Notes: a model not told the origin generated them from the letters alone. A DNA stretch of 64,000 nucleotides from Epiperipatus broadwayi (GCA_028023455.1 JAQFVV010000001.1:27086426-27150425), one strand, 5' to 3'; numbered from the stretch's first letter, positions 23,528-37,026 are shown. Numbers and translations are program-made.

Positions 23528-23776
23528 TGTACTGATGGTGCAAATATTTTAAATTGTGTGTAAATAAAGTTTCAATTAAATCATATACATTGCATGGACG
23601 ATATTGTTATTTTCCCCCAGAATAATAACTCTAGAAAAAAACGTTTATAAAAAAAACTTAAAATAAATTAGCATAGCTAATTTAAAAAAAAGTATGAGAT
23701 TCTTAGTGTGCATCAGTCGAAAGCTGTCAGTCAAAATTAAGAGGGGAAAATGGCTGCTGATAGTAAAACAATGTAC
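23528..23776 (+). repeat. 5' LTR remnant (and adjoining leader) of decayed Mag-like element
   Basis: Begins TGTACTGATGGTGCAAATA and matches 27495-27755 with scattered changes and indels (roughly 80-85% by eye). Contains AATAAAG as a candidate polyadenylation signal. The 3' limit is uncertain because similarity runs on to TAGTAAAACAA, past where a primer site would be expected; the exact LTR/leader border was not found. Confidence 0.75.
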
Positions 23777-24490
23777 TGTATTCTCAAAAAGGAGGATCAG
23801 TAAAATTGAAGATAATCAACTTAAAGTTTTAACATTGTTGTTTTTTGCAAGTAGCAATGTTTTACAAATTGATAAGCAATTGTGTGATCACAATACTCCA
23901 GAAGATGTACCATATAGTGAATTAATAGAAAATCTTACTACATATTTTCAGCCAGTAGTAATAAAGAGGATAGCTCATTTGCATTTTTGAATGAGAAAAC
24001 AACTACCTCGAGAGAGTTACCAAAATTGCAATATGTCATTGTGTACACTGACCAGACAATGTGAATTTATGACAGATTTAGAGGAAATACTTCTGAATCA
24101 ACTTATATATGGGATGTTGGACCACAAACTTAGAAAAACTCTACTATGTGAAGTGGATTAAACTCTACTAAGTGAAGTGAATTAACATATAAAATGGATA
24201 TTATAAAATGTATAACTTATGAGTTAACAGCAAATAATGCATCTGAATATCAAATGGCAACAAATGAATTAAAATGCCATAAGCATATACAGAGTTAAGA
24301 TGCATAAATCACCTTAAAAAGTCATAGGTAATGAATTAACATGCTATTGCTGTGAAATTGTTGGTCACACAAAAAGGGTGTGTAAATTCAAATTGGAAAA
24401 ATGCCATATTTGTATCAATAAAGGACACTTAGCTCACATTTACAGAGAAAATCAAAAAGACAAACTACTCCCAGACTTTGGGGGAAGTTG
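23750..24490 (+). pseudogene. Mag-like Gag remnant with zinc knuckles
   Basis: Residues around 23868-23988 read QLCDHNTPEDVPYSELIENL and YFQPVVIKRIAHLHF, aligning with the Gag of the later element (RLCDHEEPENLPYNVVMGKL, HVARLHF). Near 24340-24450 two CCHC-type knuckles are recognisable: CYCCEIVGHTKRVC and CHICINKGHLAHI, the second having lost its last Cys. Several stops and at least one frame change between the parts. The knuckles would have bound element RNA. Confidence 0.75.
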
Positions 24491-24499
24491 AGCTTGTAG

Positions 24500-24990
24500 A
24501 AAGTTAGAGATAAAATCATTAAATAACTCAAACAATGGCCAAATTACTTTGGATGTAATCACTTGTGAAATTAAAATCAATATGGAGGTTCACAGTGATG
24601 CTGGATTATCGATTCTATCTCTGAAGGAGGGGAATAAAATTAATTTTAAATCCATGCAGGGAGGGAAATTGGATAAGACAAATGTAGTGGCTGTGGATGT
24701 AAATAGAAACAGAATACAAATATGTAAAAAAGTTTTTGTTCCAGTGTAAAATAAATCAAAAATTAAAAGTTTTACTATTGGTTATTGTAAAAAAAAAAAG
24801 AGACATTGGTCTACTGGTCAGTCAAAACTGGTCCATCCATTAGGAATCTGTCTTAAAATTATTAAGGTTAAACTAGAAACAGAAATTAGAACACATTTCC
24901 CTGTTTAAACAGGAAACATCTGAATTAAAATGAGACCAGTAGACATGGAATTAACTAAAGGTGTGCAACTAACAATATGTAAACCATGGA
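24500..24990 (+). pseudogene. Mag-like protease-region remnant
   Basis: The frame at 24549-24749 contains VHSDAGLSILSLKEGNK, corresponding to VEIDNGAGMSMMTLEDWEK of the 36-41-kb element; the active-site triad has become Asp-Ala-Gly. The downstream stretch to RT is stop-rich, with a PWKVPYAL phrase near 24985-25010 like the pre-RT segment. Confidence 0.65.
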
Positions 24991-25029
24991 AAGTTCCTTA
25001 TGCTCTGGTCAAGGGTTGAAGAGATAATA

Positions 25030-25480
25030 GGAGATAGGGTAAAAAATGCATGTTATCACATGTAGAAGACTCATCATGGGCTATTCCTATGGTCAACATT
25101 GTTAAACCAAATGAGACTATTTATCTCTGAGAGATTATCAAATTACTGTAAATAAATATATAAATAAAAATGCTTATCCTGTGCCAAGAGTACATGAAGT
25201 GTCAGCATCTTTACATAAAGCCTTATTCATTATGAGGATAGATTTAAAGTTTGCATTTTACTAAATACGGTCACAGAAAAAACTGCAAAATTGTTAACAT
25301 TATATCCCCACATTAGTCTGTTTAAATGCAATAAATTGCCTTATGGGATAACGATGGCCCCAAACATCTTTCAAATGAAGATGGATATGTTATTGCAAAC
25401 AATAGATGGAATTATTCCCTACTTAGATGATATACTTATTACTGGTTTAGTCACAAGAAGAACTCAAAAATGAGTAATGA
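25030..25480 (+). pseudogene. Mag-like reverse transcriptase remnant
   Basis: The frame 25291-25473 reads SLFKCNKLPYGITMAPNIFQ and then GIIPYLDDILITG, the RT palm with the catalytic YLDD box kept. Upstream, YPVPRV-like and LHKALFIMRIDLKFAF phrases lie in other frames. RT is not translatable as a whole. Confidence 0.85.
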
Positions 25481-26170
25481 AAGTGTGCTCAAAGCTAAAT
25501 AAAATGGGAACTATATTAAATGCCACCAAATGCATTTAGGCAAATTTGAAGATAAAATTTGATGATAAATAAGGATGAAAAATGTGACAATCCTGAGAAA
25601 GTGAAAACTGTAAAAGAAGCTGCCACTCCTAAGAATATAAAAGATTTACAAGCTTTTCTGGGACTGTTAAATTTCTAGGAAAGTTTTCTACAGGGTAAAT
25701 TGCATTACAGAAATTCAGGGAATTACTAATGTCAGAAAAACTCTTAGTACCTTATAGGAGTAATCTGGAAGTGATGATTACTACAGATTCTTCAGATTTC
25801 AGAATTGGAGCTGTCGTCTCACATTAATAGGTGAAGGCAAACATCCGATTGCTTATGCCTCAGAATATTATCATCGACTAAAAAAATGATAGATAACTAG
25901 ATAAGGAAACCCTGGTTATAATATTTATAGTAAAAAAATTCCATCAAAACATATATGGACCTAGTTTTACAATATGCATGGATCATCACCCTTTACTTGG
26001 AATTTTTGGAAAGGATAAAAAAACACCTGAATATGCAAGCCAGAGACTTTTAAGGTGGATTAACATATTAGCTGACTATGACTATGAGTTAGTTTACAAA
26101 CCAGGAAATGAGATTATACATGCGTTATCATGATTACCTGTTAAAGACAGAGTTTAGCAGAAGTTTACAG
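25480..26170 (+). pseudogene. Mag-like RT connection and RNase H remnant
   Basis: Phrases in order: NIKDLQAFLGLLNF (about 25630), VMITTDSSDFRIGAVVSH (about 25765-25825), FIVKKFHQNIYGPSFTICMD and HHPLLGIFGKDKKTPEYASQ (about 25920-26040), and RLLRWINILADYDYELVYKP (about 26045-26105). The RNase H fold is recognisable but interrupted by stops (for example twin stops after VVSH). Confidence 0.8.
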
Positions 26171-26489
26171 AAGTAAATATGTTACACACAATAAATATTA
26201 TAGAGAATCTAAATAGCTCTAAAGTCACTAATGGGCAACTAGAGACCTGGGATATAGTAAGCTAAAGAATTGGATCCAAGCATGGCCAAAGAGTTGACCA
26301 ATTTCAATGCTATGGTGACTTGGAACGTTCATCAGAGTTTGTCAATCTGTAATGGCTGTATCTCAATCAAGTACGCATACCATCAGAAGAATGAAATTAA
26401 GTTCCAAAGTTGTTACATAAAGGCACATGCATGTTCATACATGTAGTGTCCTAAAATAAATAGCAAAATTGAATAAACAATAAAAACCT

Positions 26490-27190
26490 GCCTTGATTTC
26501 CAATCTGCAGCTGATTTACTGAAGAAAGTTTATAAACCATGGATAGAGGTCAAAAAACCATGGGAGCATATTCATATGGATTATGCAGGATCTTTGAATG
26601 GACATTTAATATTAATAATGATAGATTCATACAGTGAATGGGCCAAGTACAAACTTGCAAAAGTGTTTGCCACTCATGGATGTTCTAAGATCCTGGTATC
26701 CAATAATGGAACAGGTTTTACTTCTGCAGATTTTGAAAACTATTTAATAAATAAAGGTATTTGTCATGTTCTTTTTCCATCCTATCATTCTGCTTCTAAC
26801 AGACTCGTGAAAAAAGCAGTCCAATGTTTGAAATCTGTCTTGAGAAAAGTAAAAGTTACAAAAATGGAAAAATCACTGATAGAAATCATGTTATACCAGC
26901 ATTTTATCCTTAATATGATAAACTTTAAGACATCCATAGAGTTGTTGTTTGGTAGAAAATATCATACTCATTTATCTAAACTTTTACTAGTAAAAAAATA
27001 ATCAGAAAAAGATTACTTCTAATGATATGTACAATGCAAATTTCATGAAATTTAGAATCAGCAAAACTGTATGGATTTGAGACATATTAAAAAAATGGAT
27101 ATCTAGCATCATAGTTGACGAAGTATCTGAAGTCATGCGAGTAATTAAACCCAAAGGTGTCAGAAGACATATAAATCAATTACAAGAGTA
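26490..27190 (+). pseudogene. Mag-like integrase remnant with lost catalytic residues
   Basis: The open frame 26576-27001 carries the integrase core. The first Asp is kept (HMDYAGSLNGHL). The second is Asn in SNNGTGF, where relatives have SDNGT. The glutamate is replaced in SASNRLVKKAVQCLKSVL, where relatives have GxAExAVQ. Two of three DDE residues are therefore gone, and the enzyme would be dead even where the frame is open. RPKGVRRHINQLQE-like sequence near 27150-27190 corresponds to the C-terminal tail. Confidence 0.85.
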
Positions 27191-27494
27191 ATTTTCTGTT
27201 ATGTTAATTATGATTAATAAAAGATTTGTAACAGCCAATCCTCAATCAGAATTCTTAACAAATAATGAACTTAAAAATTTGTCCTCTATTGAGAAGAATG
27301 ATGCATTGCCTATTGGGTGAAATACTGGCAATGAAGTTAAAGCAGATCAGGATGTTGTTGACTCAAGTAATGATGTACAGTAACTAGATCTGAGAAATCA
27401 ACTGATCTAAACACTGATACTTCTTTTCCATAAAGTCAAAGAAATCAGAGAAAGCCAAGCAGATATAGAGATAATTTTCTAGAGTGTAGGGAGA

Positions 27495-27755
27495 TGTACT
27501 GACGGTGCAAATATTTTAAATTGTGTGTAAATAAAGTTTTAATTAAACTATGTACATTACACGAGATTATTGCTATTTTTCCCAGCAGAATGATTACTTT
27601 AGAAAAAATGTTTATAAAAATAATTTTTAAAATAAATTATGTGAATTAACATAGATAATAAAAAGAGTCGAGGATTCTTAGTGTGCAGCAGTCAAACACT
27701 GTCAATTATAGTCAAGAGGGGAAAATGACTGCTAGAAGTAAAACAAGGTACTCTT
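27495..27755 (+). repeat. 3' LTR remnant of decayed Mag-like element, with extra leader similarity
   Basis: Begins TGTACTGACGGTGCAAATA directly after a purine tract and matches 23528-23776. Similarity continues through GAGGGGAAAATGACTGCTA to CAAGGTACT, sequence that in the 5' copy leads into Gag. Confidence 0.75.
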
Positions 27756-28261
27756 GAAAGGAATAAAAGATAATGCTGAATGAAGTTAGTTTTAGTAAAT
27801 TACTTATTATTAAAGTACAAATAAAAAAAAGTTGAATAGATTTTAGTTAGATGAGTAAACAAACTATTTGGAGATAAATGAACAGTATAATTAGCAGCTG
27901 TGCATGAAATAAGATATTTTCACACACTAAAAATATTCCATAAAAGTTTCCAAAAGTAAACAGAATATATTATTATCAGCAATATAATTTTATTGTACTT
28001 GTTATATTGTTAAATTAATGCCTTAGCAAACAGAAATAAACTTGGTGATATATCTATTCAACTTGTGGGTGTACAATTCATTTTCACCTACATGGCTGAG
28101 ATTGTCTTGCTATGAACAGGGCAGAAATATAATCTGTTTTAGATTCAATCATCTCCATTATTGTCCATCTTATACGTGACAATGAATTTTGCACTTGTTT
28201 AGGCATATTTAAAGGTAGTCTCTCAAGGATACCGGTACAATAAAATGGCTTTCCAAAGTGT
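27756..28261. other. Non-coding spacer
   Basis: AT-rich; a less AT-rich part at 28070-28250 has no recognisable frame. Confidence 0.45.
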
Positions 28262-28374
28262 GACTAGATTTTTTTTTTTCATGTGTCAAATGCGTTGACC
28301 AGGAAGTGAACATGGGCCAGCTGCTTTGAAGACAGCTATGCTAGCCACTAGGCCACCAATGCTGGACTAGATTT
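28262..28374 (-). mobile_element. tRNA-derived SINE with poly(A) tail and 10-bp target-site duplication
   Basis: GACTAGATTT is duplicated at 28262-28271 and 28365-28374. Read on the - strand the insert starts CAGCATTGGTGGCCTAGTGG (A-box region), has a possible anticodon stem-loop GCTGT-CTTCAAA-GCAGC, a B-box-like GTTCACTTCC, and ends in a run of As. This is a short tRNA-related retroposon; a related 5' fragment is at 20.08 kb. Confidence 0.88.
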
Positions 28375-31300
28375 CCTGAGATACTGCTACAATATATAGA
28401 TATAACTATTATTAATTTTTAGTTATATGAGAATATTTGTATTTTTTACAAAATAGTTTTTCCTAAATAGTCATTTTTGTTAATGCAGATTGTTTTTATA
28501 ATATTCCTTATATGTACATATAATAGCCATATATCTATAATTTTCATTGTGTCAATTTAGCTGTCTTGAGATTTATTATCTTTTTTATTATTATTTAAAT
28601 TCATAGTGAAAATAGTATTTTATTCTCATCGATATATTATATCTCTAGATCTGTATATTCATCTAAAATCTTGAGTATTAACATTCTCAGTGGAATATTA
28701 ATAACATTTAAGTCTTAATAATGTCCGCCGATCTGAAAACGAACAATGAAGTTCCAAGAAATAACCATCAGAATCCTCAGAAGTAACTTAATATGATTTC
28801 ATCTGCTTAACTCATAGTCCATTAATACTGATGTTCCAAGTAGAATACAAGTGGAAGTTATTATATGGTGCCATACCATTTCTTGTTTACATCACCTAAA
28901 TAGCTGCCAGTTGATGATGCACCAAAGCATTCTGGCACAATATATATATATATATATATTAATACTTTTCATTAATGACAGCCAATGGTCAAAAACTAAT
29001 CCTAGAGATTAGATATTACACTACCATTTAGTTTCCAATGATTTCTTAATTTTACAATTACGGATTCTGGAGTAAATATAACGAATAATTAAATTATTAT
29101 TGGAAGTAAATAGAAAAATCATAAGATATTATAATAAATAAGGTTAATTAAAATATTAACGTTTTTTTTTTTTGCTATAAAAACTTCCATCTACTTTGCA
29201 AAATAATTCAAATTTTATAATATTTTTAAAAATAATTAAAAGTTATTATCAACATATAAACATAAATGTTTCAATTTATAAATAAATGACATAGTTTTCA
29301 GTTAGTATTATGTGTTTAAATTAGAAGTTATTAATAGAACATAATGAGGTTAATTAAAAATAAAATCTTGCTAATTACATGGTAGCTCATTTTAATAATA
29401 AAATTCAAATCGGAGGAATAAAAAAGGTTAAAAAATAGAACAATGTAAATTGTTTATACATTAATAAAAAAGTTATGTATAGCAATCAACTACTATTTAC
29501 TGAGTATTGATATTTTTTCTTTTTGATTGAGAGTCTGAACTACAAAACAAGCATTTAATAATGTGTGATTCAATCAAGTATCCATTGAAAATACAAATAT
29601 TTATTAATTGTTAGAGCTTACCATTCTCTTATGTGAAGGATCAGAGAGTTTTATATAGTCTTGCAATTGTAATTTTTTTTCATTATAGCTAAAGTTTTAT
29701 CTAGTATTCTTCAAATATAAAAGAGACAAGAAATAATTTTTCTACAGCATTGCTATTAAAAAATACACTACTCTAGATAATTTTTATACTTAAAAAAGAG
29801 ATTAGCATGGGATTACATGAACTAGCAAAGACAAAACTGGAGTCATTGTTTTTGATAAAACAGATTAAAAAAATGATCTGATATTTGGAAAAAGTTTTGA
29901 TATTATTTTCTGGTTAAAACGTTTGCTAAAACAGCCTTTACAAACACTGCAGAGTAAAAGTTTCTCCAATAAATCTCGTGAAGAGACATGGAAAAGAAAG
30001 GCATTAATCTGCAAATTTTCAATTTCTGAGGGTGAGAATTTGAGTTATATTCTACTATTGATCTATTTCAAAGCAATATTTAGATACCCATTAACTAATC
30101 AATATTGGAAAATTAGCTGGAATAACCATTCTAAGCCTAATTAGAACCTAAAATTTTATTCGTTTTACTTGGATAGATTCAAACTCCATTCATAGGTATA
30201 GTGAATGTATGTGTTGTTACAAGATTATAATCCCAAATTGTTTTGCTAGAGTGTTTATAGTTTCAGTTACAGTTCAAAGTAGACTAACATAGAACTGTAA
30301 ATCTTCACTAAAATAGGAACAAAAATTCCAACTTGCTAAAAATTTATGCATTGCTAATTTGCTAATGCATTTATATACTGTAACTAACTATATTAAGTGT
30401 GTATTTTATCTTTTTTTTTTTTGTAAATGATTAATGGAGTATTGATAATGAATTTGATGAATAAAGTTTAGGATGGGAGGACAACATTTTTTGTCCACTG
30501 CCAGTGATTAAATGGCATATTTATAACAAAATGTCATAAAATTGAACAATATCTAGAGATTGAGTATATTTATAATTAACTTTAGACTTAAAAAATTATT
30601 TGAAATATTAAAAATGTCTTTTGTAGAAGAGTATCTTTTAGTTGGAAGGTATCTGAAAGATTTTCTTCAGAGTTTTTATTATGCTAATGAAACATTCTTT
30701 TAGCATGCAAAATAATTATTTACATAACATACAAAAAAAAAATAATCGAGATAAGACTACAGTTGTTTTTTTTTTTATCATTTATGCCTTTCTGTATCCA
30801 ATGTGTCACACATTCTGATTCTGATTTTTTATATTTCCAACTATTTGAGATCTCAAAAACTAAACAATAAACAAACTCATTCCAACCTTTTTTCTTAATT
30901 TTAAAACAAATTTAAATCATAATTATATTTTATTTAAATGTTTAAAACAATACTAAACATATTTAACAATCTAAACAATACATTGTCATAACAGCTGCAA
31001 TCACAGACAAACAGTCTAAGTTATTTTAGTCAATAATGACTTAAACACTCACATTTCACATTATTCAGTGGCTTCATAAATAAGTTCTATAATTAATTGA
31101 TTATATATATGTAGAATAAAACTCAAATCCTACTTTACTATTGATTACTTCTTCATGTATAAAATGGTATCAAATGTCAATAAATCTCTTTTCCTTATTC
31201 ATAATTCCAATTCAAAATATTATATAGCACTTTAATTAATATTATTTGATAATATTTTTATTTTTACAATCATAAAATTTTGCATTCTCAAATAAAACAT

Positions 31301-31986
31301 TTTTTGCTATATATATATATTTGATATATCAAAGACTCAGTTTCCTAGGTTGATAATATAATCATCCTTAAACTGGACAATTACTATAATAATGGAATTC
31401 AATTAATCATTGTGAATGAATGTGTGGGTTGAGTAAAATCAGTGTCAGGGCATGGATAATAACAAATTCCTGCAGATAAATTATACACATTTTATAACAG
31501 AATTTTTTTGAAATGAAAATCTTATTCTAAAATGAAATGATTATATTGGTGAAGTAAGGGCTACATTTTTATAGAAAATGCACTTCATTTCCATGTCTTT
31601 GATATCTTGTTTTTTTATTGGGGACAATAATTTCATGGTGTTATATTGACACATGCAGGATAAAAAATGTATGATGATAAGAGTTCACATCTAAATGCTT
31701 TTGCATATATATTGATCTTATAAATAAAAGCCAAGGGTGTCAACATCTGATTGGTGGAGAATTATAACATGACTAAAAAAAACATTGGATATTCATTCAC
31801 AATTTTTTTTGTTTTTATCAGAGCATCTTTCACTTTTAACTCAATCCTATCACAATCAGCTGTCAGTTCAAAAGTTAGACCAATCTCTCACACTACAGAT
31901 ACATTAGAAAACACCCTTTTTCAAGTAATGCATATAACATTAAACATCACATGATCACTATTTTTTATGCTAGCACATATCTGTTA
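28375..31986. other. Long AT-rich spacer
   Basis: No gene. A (TA)n run lies at 28941-28960. 28700-28930 is less AT-rich but shows no frame or family. The short open frames here look like chance. Confidence 0.5.
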
Positions 31987-32335
31987 TTAAAACAGGCAAA
32001 ACTCTCCATACAGTAGTGCCAGTCAGTGCCAACCAGAATAATCAATGGATTCCAGAAAACTTGTGCATAAAATACCCATCTAGGGCCTACTCATCCAATA
32101 TCCCCAGACTAGTTTTTTGCATGTGGCCTTCATCAGTGAGGATCCTAAGATCTAGGTGCAGTGCTCTCAGATCCAAAGATACTCACTGATGAAGGCCACA
32201 AGCCAGAAATTACTCTGGGGATATTGGATGAGTATGCACTAGATGGGGATTTTATGCAAAATCCTTCTGGCATCAATTGATTACTCTGATTGGCAATGAG
32301 TGGCACTACTGTATAAAGAGTTTTGCCTGTTTTAA
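31987..32335. mobile_element. Fold-back MITE, long copy, TTAA-flanked
   Basis: Ends are TTAAAACAGGCAAAACTCT and its reverse complement. Nearly the whole 349 bp folds: the left half (to about 32135) is an imperfect inverse of the right half, for example GTGGCCTTCATCAGTGAG against CTCACTGATGAAGGCCAC. No coding capacity. Flanking TTAA could be a piggyBac-type TTAA target; a TA target with TTAAAACAGG as the terminus is equally possible. A second, shorter copy is at 60.69 kb. Confidence 0.85.
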
Positions 32336-35300
32336 TCCATATAATACATGTTATAATTTAATTTTATATACACATTATTTTAGATACTTAATATGTTTTA
32401 AATATATTTCAATTTTCTATTCTAGCATACATTAGTGAAACATATGATAAAAGACATGTAAAAAAAATAAATGTAACTGGGAAAAAAAGTTAGTTGTATT
32501 TTGTATATAATCCAGTGTGGTTGGAAAAAAAATCAAGGTAGGGACAAATCTAGTGTGAAAACTGTTTCTGTTATAAACTTCATAAAATTCTAATGTTTCA
32601 TTATCTGAAATTATTAAAAAAATTATATGTTATAATATCATAATTATTATTTTTTGCTTTATTTTTTAATTACATTAAATGTATGGTTTTTAAAAATATA
32701 TACAATATATAAATATATTATTCATGTATTAGGAAAAAACTTTGAAAGATTTTGTGAGTTTGTTTTTTCTTTATTGTTATTTTTAGAGCAACTAAATAAA
32801 TAAACAATTATTATTTATTTTGGTTATTAGAAACTGAAGTGATATGAGAAGTCATAAAATTGAATATTTATTTATAAACATTTTAATCTAATTTAAATAA
32901 AAATTACAGAAAATAAATATTAGAAAAAAAACCTATGATTTTCCAGGTTAAAAAAAATTGAGATGTAGGATTATTCAATAAAAAACTGTTCTATGTACAA
33001 TGAAATTAAATTATAGAAAATATTTTAAATAAATATTATTGATTAAAATCTAACTATATATAAAACTGAAGCTTATATAATATAAATTAGAGACTTTAAA
33101 TATATGAGTTTGAAAAATTGTAACCTAAAACAATATGATTAAAATGGATGTTGCAATGAGTAGGTGAATAGAAATATTTATTGATAAAATTGAAAAAGTG
33201 AAAAAAAATAGAAATTTTTTTAAGGATATGTATTTAAAAACAACAACAGAGAGTGTAAGTAAAAAAAGGAAAATATTGATAGATCTTATTAATTAAGGTA
33301 ATAATTATTAAGATAATGATTGAAAATGATGATGATATAGTATAAATAGTTGAAGACAAGAGCAAATAATAAGAAAACTCTTGAGAAAATGTGCGAATAA
33401 TGATAAAATAAATATGATATTTCATTCCATGAAAATTCATGTATCACCATTTGACTTTTATAAAACTGTACTTGTATGTTGAATTATTGCCATAATCTAG
33501 TTGAATTGTTAAATGTTTTTAGAAAAATTCAAAACTTAATTATTTTTATATAAGTTGAAGGTGATGAGTAAATAATTTAAGAATTATTTATATAAAAGAT
33601 CTCAATTAAAGTTAAAAACGAGCTTCTAATACAAAAATATCACTAATAATAAGCCAATTAATTTAAACAAAGATAATTTTATAAATTGATTATAAATTTA
33701 TTAATGCAATTAAAATATTGATTTATATATCAATCAGTATAAACAATCTAAGCCAGTCTAAAACTTAATTAAATGTTGTCGTGCTAAATAATAATAAAAA
33801 AATAAGTTGCAAAATTATATTCTAAATAATGAAATGTTGGAAAAATAAAATAAGCAAAAGTCTGTTTGTATATGAATTCATGTTTTCTTCCTAAAATTAA
33901 ATTTAGATTCCCAGGCGTTAATATAATTATCATCAGGTGGTAAATGTTTAGCCTAGATTTAAATTCTCATGGATACAATTTATTCTAGTACTTTTTTTAA
34001 AAAAAGATTGATAATATATATACGTCATCATCAAAAATAAAATAAAGAAAATCCATTATGCATTTTTAATGTACATTTATAATAAAGTAATATAAAAGAT
34101 CAATAAATAACAGTGATTATAATATTTAAAATTATTTCTGTACAATTATAAATATGTTATTTGTAATCACTGTTACATATTGATGTATTTCTTTATTATA
34201 CACATATAGATGTGAAAAGAATTTTAAGAATGCCTGAGAGATTATAATGAGGAGTATAAGACAAAGAGAGAGAAAATAAGTTATAGATAACAATAGTAAA
34301 GATTAATTTCAAAATGAAATTAAAGAACACATTAAAATAAAAAATGATCAGAGAATGACTTGCAGATAAAAAAAATCTATTAAACATTCTTACCTAGAAT
34401 AATAAATATACTTCTTTATATGCTTCTAAGAGCACTTAATTTCATTCTACTTTAGAATCATTTATTGGAACAAAATAAATATGGATAAGCATATAAGAGA
34501 CCATATGTTATTGATACTGTCAAACTTCCTAGCCAAAGATAGAAAGATTCTGCAGTTGTAATATGCAAACAAGTTAATCTGGGTTTAAAACCTCATAATG
34601 TTTTAAATATCAGGTTATTATTCAAAAAATATAAAGAAGTAAAAGATGGCTGCAAGATGCATGCATTCATGCATTAATTTCAGCTTTGATGCAGGCCGAA
34701 ATAAAAAATTGACTAAGCTTGAGATGAGGATTTTATAGCAGAATTGTGATCTGGTGTCTATTGATTATTCAAACTTACAGTAGATGAATTTAGAATAAAA
34801 TAAAAATGATTACACTTCAGCTCTTACTGAAGTGCTATAACACTTTAATTTTTTATTTAGTATGCCAAACATTAAAATTAACATTTTAAAAATTAAAGTT
34901 AACATAATTTGTAAATGATATTTATTGTAAAATAAAAAATAAATGATTGCATGTTTAGGACTTAATATAACATATCAGAATGGAATAATGCAAGGAACTT
35001 TAGTTCTTGAGTTATTGGGCTAAACTGAACAATGACAAAAATTGAACTGATAGGAATGAAGGGATTAACCATTATTGATAAAATTTGATTTTTATTAAAT
35101 AAAACGCAAAACAGTTTGAAAAGAAAATTATAATTATATTCCCGAATTATAATTTGAAGTGAAGTACAATGAATGGAAATATAAAAAGAATATGTAAAAA
35201 TTATCTTCTTGCTATCAGTTACGGATTATGAAAAAATTTTGTGCTGAAAAATGGATTTAGAGAATAATGTCTTTTCTCTCTAATTAAACCAAGGAAAAGA

Positions 35301-36277
35301 TCAATAATAAATTAGTTAATCTAAAAAATAGAAATATGGATAGTGATATAGGGAAATTTAAATATTAATTATATTAATTAATAGCAATATTTATTTATTA
35401 AGCATGGATCTAAAATAATAAAAAGAAGAAAACACAAAACACATTACATATGTATATGCGCATACATAAATAAAAGACGAGCATTAAAAATGTGAAGAAA
35501 GAGATATCTATCATTATTATATTTAATCTTTGTGATTTTCTTTAATTTTTTTTTTATAATTAAGTACATCTCAAATAAATTGATTAATAGCAAGCAATAA
35601 CAATAAATAATGGAATTTTTGAGTAACAGTCTTAATGAACGATAATCTTGACAGATGTATGCACCCAAAGAGAGATTACCACTTCTTAATAAAATAAAAT
35701 TTAAGAGATTTATGACTGAATTAGTGAATCACTCTAATGTTAATATCTGTACATTATTGATAAAATTTAATTTATTATTTTTTCATTCAGATTTTATTTA
35801 ATAAAATAATAAATATTAAAATTTTTCTAAGTAAACTAAAGATTATTATTTTTTTGCAATATAAACTACTGCACAATTATTAAAGTAACTTCCATTCTTT
35901 TAAAAAAAAAATCTGAAAAAAATAATGTATCCTATTTAGTCTTTTCCATAGCCATCTATTATAAAATTAATAAATAATGGAGACCAGATAGTAGTACTAT
36001 ACCCATAATATCATCTGTCTAATTTCTGGATATTATTGTCTTTAGTAACAGGGTTGTAGTAAGCACATACATAGAAGCACTTCTATTCCTTTTAAAATAG
36101 TCAATCTAACAATTTGATATTCATACATTCCAAGCTTTTAAATTCAAACCATCTTGCTTACATAGTCATTTAATGATTGAGTTTTATGATACCATCACTA
36201 TTCGTCTTTTAGCAAAAATGGTGACCAGTGAACAACATATATAATTTAATGTATTTATTTTCAATACTTGCAACTTG
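32336..36277. other. Long AT-rich spacer before the Mag-like element
   Basis: Nearly 4 kb with no gene or recognised repeat; simple A/T runs throughout. 34620-34760 is a little richer in G+C without a coding signature. Short frames on the - strand translate to Ile/Phe/Tyr/Ser-rich sequence expected from random AT-rich DNA. Confidence 0.5.
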
Positions 36278-36282
36278 ATATT

Positions 36283-36870
36283 TGCTATATACGTGTATAA
36301 TAATTAATAAGTTTTGTTAAAATAAGTTATACATATATAATAATTAACGTATTATTAAAATAAGTTTTGTTAGATGAAATAGACAGGAATTTTGTAATTA
36401 AATTTGGTACGCTATTAAAGATAAGCGCTTCAGATTAGAAACTAATTAAGCAGCTAGATTAAAAGTGCTGATTACTAAAAGTAGACAATAGGAGAATTAA
36501 TTGGTTTCTAAAACATTCCTTAACAAGAAAAAAGAAAGAACAAAAAATAACTAAGCAGCACTTGTAGCTGGGAACTCATTGAATGCACACGAGAGTCAAG
36601 AGTTTTAACTTAGCAACGGAACAAACCCAGCGAACTCCACCACTGAAGGTTAAAAAGTGGACCTAGGAACTTTGCAGGCCACACCGGTCTAAATTATGTT
36701 TTTCTTATGCCTTCATGGCCAGCGTTCGTAAGTTAAACTTAATTGTCTTATAACTACATATGTAATATTATTTATCCGACTGATAATTCTATTAAACCAT
36801 TTGTCTAATCATTTGGTTTCTGCTGTCTATTTACCTGATTGTTGAGCTGAGTCAGTGGCTGTACACAGCA
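36283..36870 (+). repeat. 5' LTR (588 bp)
   Basis: Starts TGCTATATACGTG and ends TACACAGCA, so the termini TGCT/AGCA are inverted as expected for LTRs. About 96% identical to the 3' LTR. It keeps several CpG sites that are TpG/CpA in the 3' LTR. Promoter and polyadenylation elements were not assigned with confidence. Confidence 0.93.
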
Positions 36871-36876
36871 GACAAT

Positions 36877-36894
36877 TGGCACAGTTGACAGGAT
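36877..36894 (+). promoter_or_regulatory. Primer-binding site, tRNA-Ser-like
   Basis: TGGCACAGTTGACAGGAT starts six bases after the LTR end. It begins with TGG (complement of the tRNA CCA end) and resembles the complement of animal serine tRNA 3' ends (TGGCGTAGTCGGCAGGAT), allowing a few transitions. It would prime minus-strand DNA synthesis. Confidence 0.7.
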
Positions 36895-37026
36895 AGGTTC
36901 CAGTAGAAAAATCTGGTGCAATTTAGAATCAGTGATGGATTAGAATTGAATTGTATAACGTAAAGAAATCTACAAGGAAATTGAGAATCGAAGTCCGGGT
37001 GAATATCGAATTAGTAGTCAGAAAAA

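Larger units (their letters stand above)
23528..27755 (+). mobile_element. Heavily decayed Mag-like Ty3/gypsy element
   Basis: LTR remnants flank Gag, protease, RT, RNase H and integrase pieces, all similar to the better preserved element at 36.28-41.64 kb but with many more stops, frameshifts and small deletions. A purine-rich tract (GAGTGTAGGGAGA, 27482-27494) precedes the 3' LTR. No matching target-site duplication was identified. Confidence 0.85.

Noticed and set aside
28272-28364. Functional tRNA gene on the - strand
   Set aside because: Target-site duplication and poly(A) tail show it is a retroposed tRNA-related sequence; the B box is degenerate.
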